From the NCBI GenBank assembly GCA_964459205.1, contig CAYWKJ010000021.1, forward strand, positions 1 to 23,896: 23,896 bases of DNA. Direction: 5' to 3'. The stretch comes from JABJMC01 sp964459205. GTDB lineage: Bacteria; Patescibacteriota; Gracilibacteria; UBA1369; UBA12473. Both the position numbers and the translations under genes were made by a program. The first letter of the stretch is position 1. Every line of letters begins with the position of its first letter. This document shows, piece after piece, positions 7,219-15,216 of this stretch. Under the pieces are notes generated by a model that was not told the origin of the DNA, did no database searches, and saw nothing but the letters and a program-made list of their open reading frames with translations.

Positions 7219-8352
7219 TTATTCTTGCTCTCTATCCCACTCCAAAATTTGACTCGCATTACATTGCATAACCTTAGCACGAGCCGTAACCCCTGCCTCT
7301 CCATCACCAAAATCTCGACCATTCATTTCTTCAAAATAATCATAAGCCACACCCAAAAACTCTTCAAAAGTCATTCCTGGGTCAAAACCTTCTGCCGAAA
7401 ACCCAAAACTTCCTAAACCATCAAAAGCGACTTTCAGCTCACGAATTCGCGGATCATATTCAATAAAGACAGTCGTATTCTCTTTTGGGAATATTCCTTC
7501 AATATAATTCCCGTTTTGTTTTACATCCTGCAAACCAGCTAAATTAGCATATGTTTGCAATCTTGATTCAGCCACATTAGGGTTTGCACCCCATTTCACA
7601 ATTTCTTCTGCTGGAATACTAGGTCCCACTGAAGAAATCTCACCTGGAAACACCATAAAATAACGATCAGCTAAATGCAAAAAAGCTTCTAGGCTCATTC
7701 CTGGGTCATAGTCTTCATCTAAATAAACACTCCAAGCATCGCTCGCTTCATCATGTTGCACGTTAAAAAAGAACTGCTTATACATAGAGGAATAACTTAT
7801 CTTCATTCTCGCAGAATTCCATGTCCCATACATTACGGAAAAATTATTAGTAAAATATGGTTCCACAGGCTCCATGCCAACCCATTCAGCGATTTGTTCT
7901 AGCCTAGCTTGTTCTGGGATTAGAGGAGTTTCAAAATCAGCTTTAAGTTCCTCATACACCTCAGAACGCTCACCTTCATCCATGCTAGGCCATCGATCCT
8001 CAGCTCCTCCTTCCGAGGTTAGAGGAGTTTCAAAATCAGCTTTAAGTTCCTCATACACCTCAGAACGCTCACCNNNNNNNNNNNNNNNNNNNNNNNNNNN
8101 NNNNNNNNNNNNNNNNNNNNNNNNNNNNNNNNNNNNNNNNNNNNNNNNNNNNNNNNNNNNNNNNNNNNNNNNNTCCATGCTAGGCCATCGATCCTCAGCT
8201 CCTCCTTCCGAGGTTAGAGGAGTTTCAAGATCAGCTTTCAGTTCCTCATACACCTCAGAACGCTCACCTTCATCCATGCTAGGCCGTCGATCCTCAGCTC
8301 CTCCTTCCGAGGGTGCACTCTGTTGATAAACTAAACGATTATTTTTAAACAT
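7219..8352 (-). CDS. Unknown protein with 33-residue N-terminal repeats and a duplicated C-terminal domain
   Basis: Not recognised. After MFKNNRLVYQQSAP comes a tandem array of a 33-residue acidic unit (GGAEDRWPSMDEGERSEVYE plus ELKADFETPLTSE). The array is broken by a 100-N gap, so the true length is unknown. The rest has no signal peptide or membrane segment and contains two related modules: one ending DEDYDPGMSLEAFLHLADRYF (about 20 residues, key PGMSLEAFL) and one ending FDPGMTFEEFLGVAYDYF. Each is a short helix, a beta-rich part and an acidic DPGM helix. The arrangement suggests a cytosolic protein with a variable-length helical stalk. It lies just upstream of dnaA on the same strand (65 bp to its ATG) and has its own promoter. 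The gap flanks are in frame for whole repeat units. Confidence 0.7.
   Translation of the reverse strand: MFKNNRLVYQQSAPSEGGAEDRRPSMDEGERSEVYEELKADLETPLTSEGGAEDRWPSMXXXXXXXXXXXXXXXXXXXXXXXXXXXXXXXXXXGERSEVYEELKADFETPLTSEGGAEDRWPSMDEGERSEVYEELKADFETPLIPEQARLEQIAEWVGMEPVEPYFTNNFSVMYGTWNSARMKISYSSMYKQFFFNVQHDEASDAWSVYLDEDYDPGMSLEAFLHLADRYFMVFPGEISSVGPSIPAEEIVKWGANPNVAESRLQTYANLAGLQDVKQNGNYIEGIFPKENTTVFIEYDPRIRELKVAFDGLGSFGFSAEGFDPGMTFEEFLGVAYDYFEEMNGRDFGDGEAGVTARAKVMQCNASQILEWDREQE
7921..8313. repeat. 99-bp tandem repeat array, coding
   Basis: Unit starts (TAGAGGAGTTTC) at 7921 and 8020 are exactly 99 bp apart; the next visible start after the gap is at 8215. The first and last visible copies differ at only three or four positions (for example CAAGATC against CAAAATC and CCGTCG against CCATCG), so the array is young. 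99 bp is 33 codons, so copy number can change without breaking the frame. Confidence 0.93.
8074..8173. other. Assembly gap (100 N) inside the tandem repeat
   Basis: Exactly 100 N, the usual placeholder for a gap of unknown size. Aligning the flanks to the 99-bp unit shows that only TTCA is missing if no full units were lost, so the real length should be 4 + 99k bp, which keeps the reading frame. Confidence 0.97.
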
Positions 8353-8383
8353 ATTTTTTTGTTTTAATTTTCACTTTCCTTAA

Positions 8384-8412
8384 ATTATACCATAAAAAAA
8401 TCCACAAGACAA
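8384..8412 (-). promoter_or_regulatory. Promoter of the repeat-protein gene
   Basis: Minus strand TTGTCT (8407-8412), 17-bp spacer, perfect TATAAT (8384-8389), about 32 nt before ATG 8352. A DnaA-box-like AAATCCACA (8398-8406, 7 of 9) lies in the spacer. Confidence 0.68.
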
Positions 8413-8440
8413 CCCCTTCACCTCCTTAACACACCATCCC

Positions 8441-10018
8441 TTAAAACAACCGCGCAATATCCTGAAAAGTCACCATAAAAATCACAAACAATAGGAAAAC
8501 AAAGCCAAGAGCATGAATCATACCCTCAACTTTTGCGTCAACGGGTTTACCACGCACTGCCTCTACTATAATAAAAGCCATCCTCCCTCCATCCAAGGCT
8601 GGGAATGGGAAAATATTAATCACACCTAAACTAAGCGATAATAGCGCCAAAAAACGAATTAGAGACACAAAACCCTCCTGCACGTACAAACCAGTCATTT
8701 GAGCAATCCCAACTGGCCCAGCCACACCTTCGGGCACCGAAGCAGTGGTAAAAATATCACCAAACAATTGCCCAACCATCACCGCGGTATAAACAGAAAT
8801 CCGCTTCATCTCTACAAACGCCTCCACCGGCGCCTCATAAATCGGATACTGCACATCCTCAATCTCCAAAACCGAAGAAACCTCTATTCCATCATAAAAC
8901 GTAAAAGACTGATTTGAGGGCACATAACGCAATCCTAACAAAACCCCCACGTAACCTTGTTCATTACGCTCCATCTCAAACTCATAATTCATATCATCAC
9001 GATTGATTGAGTAAGTTAAGATCTCTTCTTCACTTTCAGAGGCTATTTGGACAGCCTGCTGTGGAGTCCAAACCTCTTCGCCATTTACTTTTAATAAAAT
9101 ATCGCCTTCTTGAACATTAGCCTCATAAGCTGGTGTCCCGTGATAAACATGCGAAATAACAGCCCGATGCTCATCTGGAAGAGTCATTGTAATTGTCTGC
9201 AATTCATTGCTACGAGAAACCACGAAAACTGTTTCTCCAGAATCACTGGTCGCTAATAATTCGTATAACTCATCCGCATAAAAAACCTGCACTCCATTAA
9301 CCGACCAAATCACATCTCCAGGCTGAAAAAATTCAGATTCAACCTCCCCAACTAACACCCGCGGCATCTCAAAAACATTAAAACTAAGGCCCGCAACCGT
9401 CCCCTCAGCCGAAAGATCAAACTCGGTTCCATTGATAGAAAAAGACTCCCCAGATCCCATTACCCCATAAAACTGCGCTAAATCATAAATTGGCTCCCCA
9501 TTCAAACTCTCCACCCTATCACCTTTCACAAAACCAGCCTCCTCTGCCAACGATAACTCCTCAACATTATCCACATAAACTCCAGGAGCTAATTCAATCC
9601 GATCCTCCTGTATAAACTGCAAAAAATCCTCGCCTGTAACCATAAGTGGTTGCATCCCTAGAATAAAACCAAGGGTAAGTAAAACCCAAGCTAATAAAAA
9701 GTTCATAAAAACACCGGCACACACCACCTTGGTGCGTTGCCATTTAGTTTTGCGCATAAACGAACGCGGACTTTTCGCCGCCTTTTTGTCACGGGGATCT
9801 TCTCCAAGCATCCGTACAAATCCCCCAAATGGAATCCAGTTAATTGAATATAGGACTTCACCGCGTTTTTTGCCCCAGAGGCGCGGCGGAAGACCAAACC
9901 CAAACTCTTCGACCTTAATTCCGTTCCGCCGCGCCACAACAAAGTGGCCCCATTCGTGCACCAAAATAAGGATCGAAAAGATTACTAGGAACGCGAGGAT
10001 TGTGAGTAGTAAATTCAT
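8441..10018 (-). CDS. rseP: RseP/S2P-family intramembrane metalloprotease
   Basis: Zinc protease that cuts membrane proteins within the bilayer. The first membrane segment ends in the zinc-binding HEWGH at 21-25, followed by ARRNGIKVEEFGFGLPPRLW, typical of the family. A second segment lies at about 100-122. The long external part, about 145-350, holds three PDZ-like units (GDRVESLNGEPI, PGDVIWSVNGVQV, EGDILLKVNGEEV). The second catalytic motif NIFPFPALDGG is at 468-478, then the last membrane segment. 525 residues is long for the family (about 450 in E. coli), explained by the extra PDZ unit. It follows pyrH-frr as in many bacteria, but a strong terminator separates it from frr. No anti-sigma substrate gene is visible. 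No Shine-Dalgarno precedes the ATG. Confidence 0.93.
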   Translation of the reverse strand: MNLLLTILAFLVIFSILILVHEWGHFVVARRNGIKVEEFGFGLPPRLWGKKRGEVLYSINWIPFGGFVRMLGEDPRDKKAAKSPRSFMRKTKWQRTKVVCAGVFMNFLLAWVLLTLGFILGMQPLMVTGEDFLQFIQEDRIELAPGVYVDNVEELSLAEEAGFVKGDRVESLNGEPIYDLAQFYGVMGSGESFSINGTEFDLSAEGTVAGLSFNVFEMPRVLVGEVESEFFQPGDVIWSVNGVQVFYADELYELLATSDSGETVFVVSRSNELQTITMTLPDEHRAVISHVYHGTPAYEANVQEGDILLKVNGEEVWTPQQAVQIASESEEEILTYSINRDDMNYEFEMERNEQGYVGVLLGLRYVPSNQSFTFYDGIEVSSVLEIEDVQYPIYEAPVEAFVEMKRISVYTAVMVGQLFGDIFTTASVPEGVAGPVGIAQMTGLYVQEGFVSLIRFLALLSLSLGVINIFPFPALDGGRMAFIIVEAVRGKPVDAKVEGMIHALGFVFLLFVIFMVTFQDIARLF

Positions 10019-10131
10019 GTCGTGTAATTTAGGCTACCGAGCGTAACAGATGTGTAGCGAGGAATTAAAGGGAGGGAGCTACGGGTCTTGCGGGTCCCGA
10101 GCAACCGAGAACATTTGAGGAAAAAAGAGCT

Positions 10132-10162
10132 CACGAGACAAAAACGTAGTTTTTGTCTCGTG
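10132..10162 (-). terminator. Rho-independent terminator after frr
   Basis: Perfect 14-bp arms (CACGAGACAAAAAC at 10132-10145, GTTTTTGTCTCGTG at 10149-10162) with a 3-nt loop, starting right after the frr stop codon. On the minus strand it is followed by AGCTC and six T. It would end the pyrH-frr transcript. Confidence 0.88.
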
Positions 10163-10723
10163 CTAAACAGTCATTACAGCCTCTTCCTTGGCCTTAGCCG
10201 CCTCAGCGACTTTATTATTATAGTCATCAACTTTTTCTTGAAGCTTCTTTTCCGCACCAGTAGCCTCATCCTCAGTAATCTCCTTATCATGCGCTAATTG
10301 CTTAAATTTAGAATGAGCGGTTTGCCGAGCATTCCGAATCGAAATACGTGAATCTTCAGCTAACTTATGCACAATTTTTACAATCTCTTTGCGCCTCTCT
10401 TCTGTTAATGGCGGGATATTAAGCAAAATCGCGGTTCCATTATTAATTGGATTTAAACCCAAATCAGATTGCTGAATTGCTTTTTCAATCGTCCCGAGTG
10501 ATGCCTTATCCCAAGGCTGAATTTGCAAAGTTTTTGGGTCTGGAACACTAATATTAGCCACATTTTTAATTGGCTGCTGCGCCCCATAAGACTCAACCAT
10601 TAAATGTTCAATCAAACTTGGGTTTGCTCGCCCAACTTGCAACCTAGAAAACTCATCATTCAAGTGTTTTAGAGTTTTTTCGAAATCAGCAATAGCTGTT
10701 TGAATATAAGGATCCGTACTCAT
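10163..10723 (-). CDS. frr: Ribosome recycling factor
   Basis: Splits post-termination ribosomes with EF-G. 186 residues, the usual length. The three-helix bundle plus beta domain shows LQVGRANPSLIEHLMVESYG near the start, then NISVPDPKTLQIQPWDKASL, IEKAIQQSDLGLNP, ILLNIPPLTEERRKEIVK and a C-terminal helix with IRNARQTAHSKFKQL. It lies 18 bp after pyrH on the same strand, the common bacterial order, and ends directly at a strong terminator. The bases before the ATG are A/T-rich with no Shine-Dalgarno. Confidence 0.97.
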   Translation of the reverse strand: MSTDPYIQTAIADFEKTLKHLNDEFSRLQVGRANPSLIEHLMVESYGAQQPIKNVANISVPDPKTLQIQPWDKASLGTIEKAIQQSDLGLNPINNGTAILLNIPPLTEERRKEIVKIVHKLAEDSRISIRNARQTAHSKFKQLAHDKEITEDEATGAEKKLQEKVDDYNNKVAEAAKAKEEAVMTV

Positions 10724-10741
10724 TAGTAAATATGTTAAAGA

Positions 10742-11455
10742 TTAATTATGGACATATGTCCCAACTTTCTTCCCAGCAACCGCAGCTGCCAGATTTCCTT
10801 TTTTCATTAAATCAAATACCACTACTTCAAGACCCCCTTCGCGGCACAAAGTCGAAGCAGTTGTATCCATAAAAGCCAATTTTTTCTTGATTACTTCGTC
10901 AAAAGTGATGGTTTTAAAGCGCTTAGCGTTTTTGTGCTTTTCAGGGTCTTTATCATAGACACCATCAACTTTAGTGGCTTTCAGAAAAACATCACAATGA
11001 AGCTCCAGACCACGGAGCGCCGCGGCCGTATCAGTTGTAAAAAACGGACGCCCAGTCCCGCCGGCGCAAATCAGTACTCGGCCATGATTTAAATGATCGA
11101 GCGCCTTACGTCGAACATACGGTTCAGCGATCTCCGCAACCGGTAGGGCGGACATTACCCGGCATTCTACTCCCAATTTCTCCAAGGCGGCCTGCATCAC
11201 CACACCATTCATAACCGTGGCCATCATCCCCATAAAATCTGACTCGACCCTCGGAATCCCTTTCCCTTTATTATCACGATAACGCCAAATATTTCCACCT
11301 CCAATCACCATAACCATGTCGGCCTTCTTAGACACGGCCTTCACTTGCTTAGCTAACTTTTCCAATTTTACAAAATCAACTGATTCGTCCCCTTTTCCCT
11401 TAAGGACCTCACCCGAAAATTTCAGCATGATTCGTTTAGATTTTTTCTTGGCCAT
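10742..11455 (-). CDS. pyrH: UMP kinase
   Basis: Phosphorylates UMP to UDP with ATP; amino-acid-kinase fold, hexameric in bacteria. 237 residues. Seen: KRIMLKFSGEVLKG at the N-terminus, the glycine-rich VIGGGNIWRYRD, the family segment DFMGMMATVMNGVVMQAALE, AGGTGRPFFTTDTAAALR, ATKVDGVYDKDPEKH and, near the C-terminus, VVVFDLMKKGNL. It is likely cotranscribed with frr (18 bp). The gene ahead of it on the same strand is a small tail-anchored protein, not tsf, so only part of the classical rpsB-tsf-pyrH-frr cluster is kept here. No Shine-Dalgarno is seen before the ATG. Confidence 0.97.
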   Translation of the reverse strand: MAKKKSKRIMLKFSGEVLKGKGDESVDFVKLEKLAKQVKAVSKKADMVMVIGGGNIWRYRDNKGKGIPRVESDFMGMMATVMNGVVMQAALEKLGVECRVMSALPVAEIAEPYVRRKALDHLNHGRVLICAGGTGRPFFTTDTAAALRGLELHCDVFLKATKVDGVYDKDPEKHKNAKRFKTITFDEVIKKKLAFMDTTASTLCREGGLEVVVFDLMKKGNLAAAVAGKKVGTYVHN

Positions 11456-11459
11456 AAAT

Positions 11460-11837
11460 TTAATTAAGAATGATGTAAGTCAAAAGAATCCCCAAAATCA
11501 AACCTGCTAAAAACATAATTGGCATTCGTTTTTCTTTACCGCGATCATGTGAATTAGCTAAATCCGTAAGCAAGTTCCCCGAAATCACTACCTCCTCCTC
11601 CGCATTTTTTTCCACAATATCTATGAAACTATGATTAGCTACCAGCTGCACAAACTTCGCAAAATTTACCGTAACTGTATTACCGACACTCTTAGATTTA
11701 CTAAGCCCCAATTCTTCATCCGAGATTGGTGATTTCTCAAAATCAATATCCGCATCCACAGTGTCATCATCATCCAGCGGCCGAATCAAGATGGAATCAT
11801 CGTCTTTGTCCTCATTGGGCAAGGTAATGTCGTCCAT
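11460..11837 (-). CDS. Small acidic tail-anchored membrane protein, unknown function
   Basis: Not recognised. I prefer the start at ATG 11837 (125 residues, MDDITLPNEDKDDD), since a longer reading to 11918 adds a hydrophobic/aromatic stretch unlike the acidic body and runs into the divergent gene's promoter. The N-terminal half is strongly acidic (DKDDD, PLDDDDTVDADIDFE), the middle is mixed helix, and KEKRMP precedes one C-terminal membrane segment (about the last 20 residues, MFLAGLILGILLTYIILN). This fits a protein anchored by its tail with a cytosolic body. It ends 4 bp before the pyrH start and is likely cotranscribed with pyrH-frr. There is no Shine-Dalgarno. Confidence 0.6.
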   Translation of the reverse strand: MDDITLPNEDKDDDSILIRPLDDDDTVDADIDFEKSPISDEELGLSKSKSVGNTVTVNFAKFVQLVANHSFIDIVEKNAEEEVVISGNLLTDLANSHDRGKEKRMPIMFLAGLILGILLTYIILN

Positions 11838-11904
11838 AAAAGGGAGGTAAGTTTTATCTAAATAAGAGAATACCAAAACCAGATAATGTTTACCAGTAAA
11901 ATCT

Positions 11905-11932
11905 TTGACAAAAACCAAAACCGCGCTACACT
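11905..11932 (+). promoter_or_regulatory. Promoter for the orphan gene at 11965
   Basis: TTGACA (11905-11910), 16-bp spacer, TACACT (11927-11932). The -10 is imperfect (4 of 6). It starts at the same base as a longer reading of the gene, so that longer start is unlikely. Confidence 0.5.
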
Positions 11933-11964
11933 ACACCACTATCCTAAAAACTAACCAAAAAACA

Positions 11965-12393
11965 ATGCGCCCATCTTCATCACCTGAACCTCTTTACGAA
12001 ATAGTTCCAACCTCATCAAATACAAATTGTCCTCTTGCAGACAACTTCGGCCGCAACATTCCAAAAGCAGGGTTGTGTTTCCGCAAAGCTGTCCCCTCTG
12101 GCCAAGATAAAACAGCCAACGGGACACCAGCTGCTACCCTTTTACAAGACATGCAAACTGCCGCTACTGGGGGCAATCCAGTTGCTCAAGAATTAGTTGC
12201 CGAAATAACCGGTCCAATGAACCAAAGCCTCACAGCAGTTCAAGAACAACAGCATGCGCCCCCTGGTACTACACGCACTCCAAACTTAAGCTCTGAACAT
12301 CAAAGATTTTTTGACGACACCTGCCAAAGATGCCAAGGCAACTGCCTCCGCTGGCTTCAAATTTTAGCTGAAACCGCTAACGCTGAATCTTAA
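11965..12393 (+). CDS. Orphan small protein with a C-terminal Cys cluster
   Basis: Not recognised. 142 residues from ATG 11965 (MRPSSSPEPLYEIV); the longer reading from 11905 overlaps the promoter. It has no signal peptide or membrane segment and is rich in Thr, Ala, Gln and Pro, with likely disordered parts (QEQQHAPPGTTRTPN). Near the C-terminus is CQRCQGNC, a CxxCxxxC cluster that could bind a metal. It is the only plus-strand gene between pyrH and pilT and its TAA overlaps the convergent gene's stop by 4 bp. Codon use is like the native genes. A real gene is likely from the promoter and intact frame, but no role can be named. Confidence 0.55.
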   Translation: MRPSSSPEPLYEIVPTSSNTNCPLADNFGRNIPKAGLCFRKAVPSGQDKTANGTPAATLLQDMQTAATGGNPVAQELVAEITGPMNQSLTAVQEQQHAPPGTTRTPNLSSEHQRFFDDTCQRCQGNCLRWLQILAETANAES

Positions 12394-13277
12394 AACTGAA
12401 CATTCTGCTGTTTAAGCTTAGAACGTCCCATTTCAGACTCTTTTAAGTGATAATCCGCAATTACAATCCCAACCTGTTCCGCCGTGGTTCGGGCCACTTT
12501 TCGTGGTCCAGGGAGCCATTCATCCAACCCATCCAACACAATCATCCCCCAAAACTCACCATACAAATCTTTGATCGCGATTTTTAATCGCGTTTCCACC
12601 ACCAAATGACGTCTTTGCCCTAATTCTTGTTCAAACTGATCCAACTCCTGTGGTGTGGGCACAAAATCCCCCCAAGAAGTCTTAACCTCCATATGCTCTG
12701 TAACCTGATTTTTAAGCGCAATAAAACCTTGTGGAGCCTGCGTAATCATAGCCAGTTTTTCCCCAACTTTGGTAAGCAACTTATCAATATCTCCCTTAAA
12801 ATCATGCATCATTTTCGAAACATCATACATAGCCACTAATTCCTGATTAGCCCATTGTAATCGTTGATTCACGACCTTAAACAAAGCTAATAGCAAAGAA
12901 GTCGCCTCTTCTGGTTTATTCTTCAAAAACGCATGAAAATCATCCTTTTTAAGTATCAAAATTTCCACATCATCAAGCACCGTAGCCGAGGCACTACGCG
13001 GTTTATCAGATAACAGAGCTCCTTCCCCAAAAATCGCCCCAGGGTCAAGAATCGCCAGTACTTTTTTATTGTTTTTCCGAATAGTTTTCGAAACCTGTAC
13101 ATGCCCACTTAATAATAAATAAAGCTCTGAACTAGTTTCATTTTCTTCAAAAATAACTGCTCCTCTTTCCAGGTGCTGTTTCTTCCAAATTCCTTTACCA
13201 GAAATCAAATGTTCTAGCTCTTCCGGAGCTAAACCAGAAAAGAATTCATCTATTTGTGAGTGGAAGTCACCGGTCAT
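12390..13277 (-). CDS. Cyclic-nucleotide-binding domain protein with GAF-like C-terminus
   Basis: 295 residues. Residues about 10-130 are a CAP_ED/cNMP-binding domain: LERGAVIFEENETSSELYLL leads into a full phosphate-binding cassette FGEGALLSDKPRSAS (83-97) with E85 and R94, the residues that contact the ribose and phosphate of cAMP in CRP. After a helix (about 120-175) comes a GAF-like fold (GFIALKNQVTEHMEV...GEFWGMIVLDGLDEWL). There is no DNA-binding domain, so it is a signalling protein and not a CRP-type transcription factor. The start overlaps the pilT stop (ATGA), a strong sign of coupled translation and a shared role in pilus retraction. The ligand is not shown by sequence alone. Confidence 0.8.
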   Translation of the reverse strand: MTGDFHSQIDEFFSGLAPEELEHLISGKGIWKKQHLERGAVIFEENETSSELYLLLSGHVQVSKTIRKNNKKVLAILDPGAIFGEGALLSDKPRSASATVLDDVEILILKKDDFHAFLKNKPEEATSLLLALFKVVNQRLQWANQELVAMYDVSKMMHDFKGDIDKLLTKVGEKLAMITQAPQGFIALKNQVTEHMEVKTSWGDFVPTPQELDQFEQELGQRRHLVVETRLKIAIKDLYGEFWGMIVLDGLDEWLPGPRKVARTTAEQVGIVIADYHLKESEMGRSKLKQQNVQF

Positions 13278-14332
13278 GCAATTTTCTGTTTAAAGGAGTC
13301 AATGTCATGCGCCTTAGCCATCGCCGCCTCCTTGGTAACTGTACCATTCTGAACTAATTCAACCAAGGCATCATCTAGAGTTTGCATCCCCTCACTCTTT
13401 CCAATCTGTAACATTGAATAAATCTGATGAGTTTGACCTTCTTTTACACAATTTCGCATGGCATCATTCATAACTAATATTTCAAAAGCAGCCGCCCTTC
13501 CTTTTCCATCAGCGCGAGGTACTAAGGTTTGGGAAATCACTCCCAGTAACCCCACGGAAAGCTGCGCTCTAATCTGTTCTTGCTGATAGGCTGGAAAAAC
13601 ATCAATCATACGATCAACAGTTTGCGCCGCATCGGTAGTATGTAGGGTTGAAAACACCAAATGACCGGTTTCCGCCAGGGTAATCGCCGCCGCAATCGTC
13701 TCTAAATCTCGCATTTCTCCCACTAAAACAACATCTGGATCCTGCCGCAAAGCCGACCTAATGGCCGCGGCAAAAGATTCTGTATGTGAATTTACCTCAC
13801 GCTGCGTAATCAGAGCATTCTTAGACTGATGAATAAACTCAATTGGGTCTTCAATCGTAATAATATGACATTTCCGGTTTGTATTCGCATAATCAATAAT
13901 CGAGGCTAAAGTAGTAGATTTACCACTTCCAGTTGGCCCAGTAACTAGTACTAAACCACGCGGCTTCATGGCAAATTCACCAAAAATCGCTGGCAATCCC
14001 ATTGATTCTAAAGAAGGTGGATGACTTGGAATAGCTCGAAAAGCCAAAGCTGTCCCCTCCTTATCTTTATATAAATTAACCCTAAAGCGACCCACTTCTG
14101 GAGAGCCATAAGAAAAATCTACCTCTTTTTGCTTTTCAAAAATCAAATATTTACTTTCCCCAGCCACCTGCTTAGCAATTTCTACAATTTCTTCCTCACT
14201 TAAGGCCGGAATCTTATCTGTTACAAACAAATCTCCGTTAGGTTGCCGAATTACAGGCGGAGTCCCCACCTTTAAGTGCAAATCCGGCGCATGGTGGTCA
14301 ACAACTTGTTTAAGAATGACATTAATGTCCAT
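13274..14332 (-). CDS. pilT: Type IV pilus retraction ATPase PilT
   Basis: Hexameric secretion-type ATPase that powers pilus retraction at the inner face of the membrane. 352 residues, standard length. Walker A GPTGSGKST at 132-140; Asp box IITIEDPIEF at 157-166; Walker B with GEMRD at 205-209; His box TGHLVFSTLHT at 222-232; and AMRNCVKEG where PilT has the AIRNLIRE retraction motif. It is the first gene of a pair with the cyclic-nucleotide-binding protein. No other pilus gene is in the window. The upstream region has an extended -10 (TGTTATAAT, 14355-14363) about 23 nt before the ATG. No Shine-Dalgarno is seen at a useful distance. Confidence 0.95.
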   Translation of the reverse strand: MDINVILKQVVDHHAPDLHLKVGTPPVIRQPNGDLFVTDKIPALSEEEIVEIAKQVAGESKYLIFEKQKEVDFSYGSPEVGRFRVNLYKDKEGTALAFRAIPSHPPSLESMGLPAIFGEFAMKPRGLVLVTGPTGSGKSTTLASIIDYANTNRKCHIITIEDPIEFIHQSKNALITQREVNSHTESFAAAIRSALRQDPDVVLVGEMRDLETIAAAITLAETGHLVFSTLHTTDAAQTVDRMIDVFPAYQQEQIRAQLSVGLLGVISQTLVPRADGKGRAAAFEILVMNDAMRNCVKEGQTHQIYSMLQIGKSEGMQTLDDALVELVQNGTVTKEAAMAKAHDIDSFKQKIA

Positions 14333-14354
14333 AAAATGGTGATTTAATCCTGTT

Positions 14355-14363
14355 ATTATAACA
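14355..14363 (-). promoter_or_regulatory. Extended -10 promoter element for pilT
   Basis: Minus strand TGTTATAAT, a TGN plus perfect TATAAT. The -35 region has no good match, as is usual for extended -10 promoters. Confidence 0.45.
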
Positions 14364-14455
14364 CAAAAAGACTCGAAAAGGAAGATGTGATGGAGGTCCT
14401 ATTTTGCGTAAGTCGGTTCGCGTTACAAATACAACACTCAAACCTTATACAGCCC

Positions 14456-14483
14456 TTGACTTTTTACGTAAAAAATGTATAAT
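14456..14483 (+). promoter_or_regulatory. Promoter of GC-rich gene unit 1
   Basis: TTGACT (14456-14461), 16-bp spacer, TATAAT (14478-14483). Transcription starts near 14490, leaving a leader of about 105 nt. The leader begins with a hairpin (GGTTTCT 14494-14500, AGAGACC 14505-14511, one G-T pair) and contains a possible 7-codon open frame (MSVWLLP, 14530-14553). Confidence 0.82.
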
Positions 14484-14594
14484 AATCTTCCTTGGTTTCT
14501 AGTCAGAGACCATCTCCCCCGCGTGGAAGATGAGTGTCTGGCTGCTGCCATGACGCTTGTTCTTTCACATCATTCATGCCCGCAAGGAGCATTC

Positions 14595-15173
14595 ATGTCC
14601 CGTTCCCGTTCCTCCCGCCTGCCCGCCATCCTCGGCGGCCTGCTCATCCTCAGCATCGTCGTCGGCCTGGTCAGCTACGGCATCTACAAGAAGAATCGTC
14701 TGGACGACCGCCACGAGCTGCACTCCGAGGTCTCCGCCTACCTGGCTCAAGGCGAATTCTTCCATCGTCAGAGCAAGGTCGGCACCCGAACCTTCGGCTT
14801 CTTCCCCCAGGACCTCGAGCCGGCCGTGAGCTTCCTGAATGACCTCGATATCGCCGTCAAGGGAAGCGCCCTCTGGTTCAACTTCTCGCCCGAAGAACAG
14901 CAGGCCCAGTTCGACTGCAACGGCGGCTTCAACGGCTTCGTCACGATCGCCGACCTCCATGGCAACCTGTACGAAGTCGACCGCTTCGAGTGGAAGGTCT
15001 CCGACATCGAGCTCACCACCGACGCCCTCGCCGAAGCCAAGGCCAAGTGGCTCATCATCAAGGCCAACATGGACGCCAGCCTGCAGACCTCCTCGGCCCT
15101 GCGCCTGGACTCCAACCCCTGGCGCTGCCTCTACCCGGACGAGGTCGACGAAGAGCCGGTCGAGGCCGAGTAG
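14595..15173 (+). CDS. GC-rich single-pass membrane protein, unknown function
   Basis: Not recognised. 192 residues from ATG 14595, chosen because AAGGAG (14584-14589) sits 5 nt before it and longer readings run into the promoter. Basic MSRSRSSR is followed by one membrane segment (9-30, PAILGGLLILSIVVGLVSYG) and an outside soluble domain with two Cys (FDCNGG, WRCLYP) that could form a disulfide. The soluble part is Phe/Asp/Glu-rich, with no catalytic motif seen. Base content is near 60% GC and third positions are nearly all G or C, unlike the flanking genes. It stands alone with its own promoter and end hairpin. The Shine-Dalgarno is also unlike its neighbours. This suggests transfer or a special expression class. 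Confidence 0.78.
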   Translation: MSRSRSSRLPAILGGLLILSIVVGLVSYGIYKKNRLDDRHELHSEVSAYLAQGEFFHRQSKVGTRTFGFFPQDLEPAVSFLNDLDIAVKGSALWFNFSPEEQQAQFDCNGGFNGFVTIADLHGNLYEVDRFEWKVSDIELTTDALAEAKAKWLIIKANMDASLQTSSALRLDSNPWRCLYPDEVDEEPVEAE

Positions 15174-15216
15174 GCCAGACCGCACCCGACACCGGCATGG
15201 GCATTGTGACAAGAGC

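Noticed and set aside
7921..8313. CRISPR array
   Set aside because: The repeats are contiguous, 99 bp long and coding, with no unique spacers.
14364..14455. A tRNA-like fragment (GTAAGTCGGTTCGCGTTAC) upstream of the GC-rich unit
   Set aside because: Only a T-loop-like GGTTCG is present; no acceptor stem or anticodon arm can be drawn.
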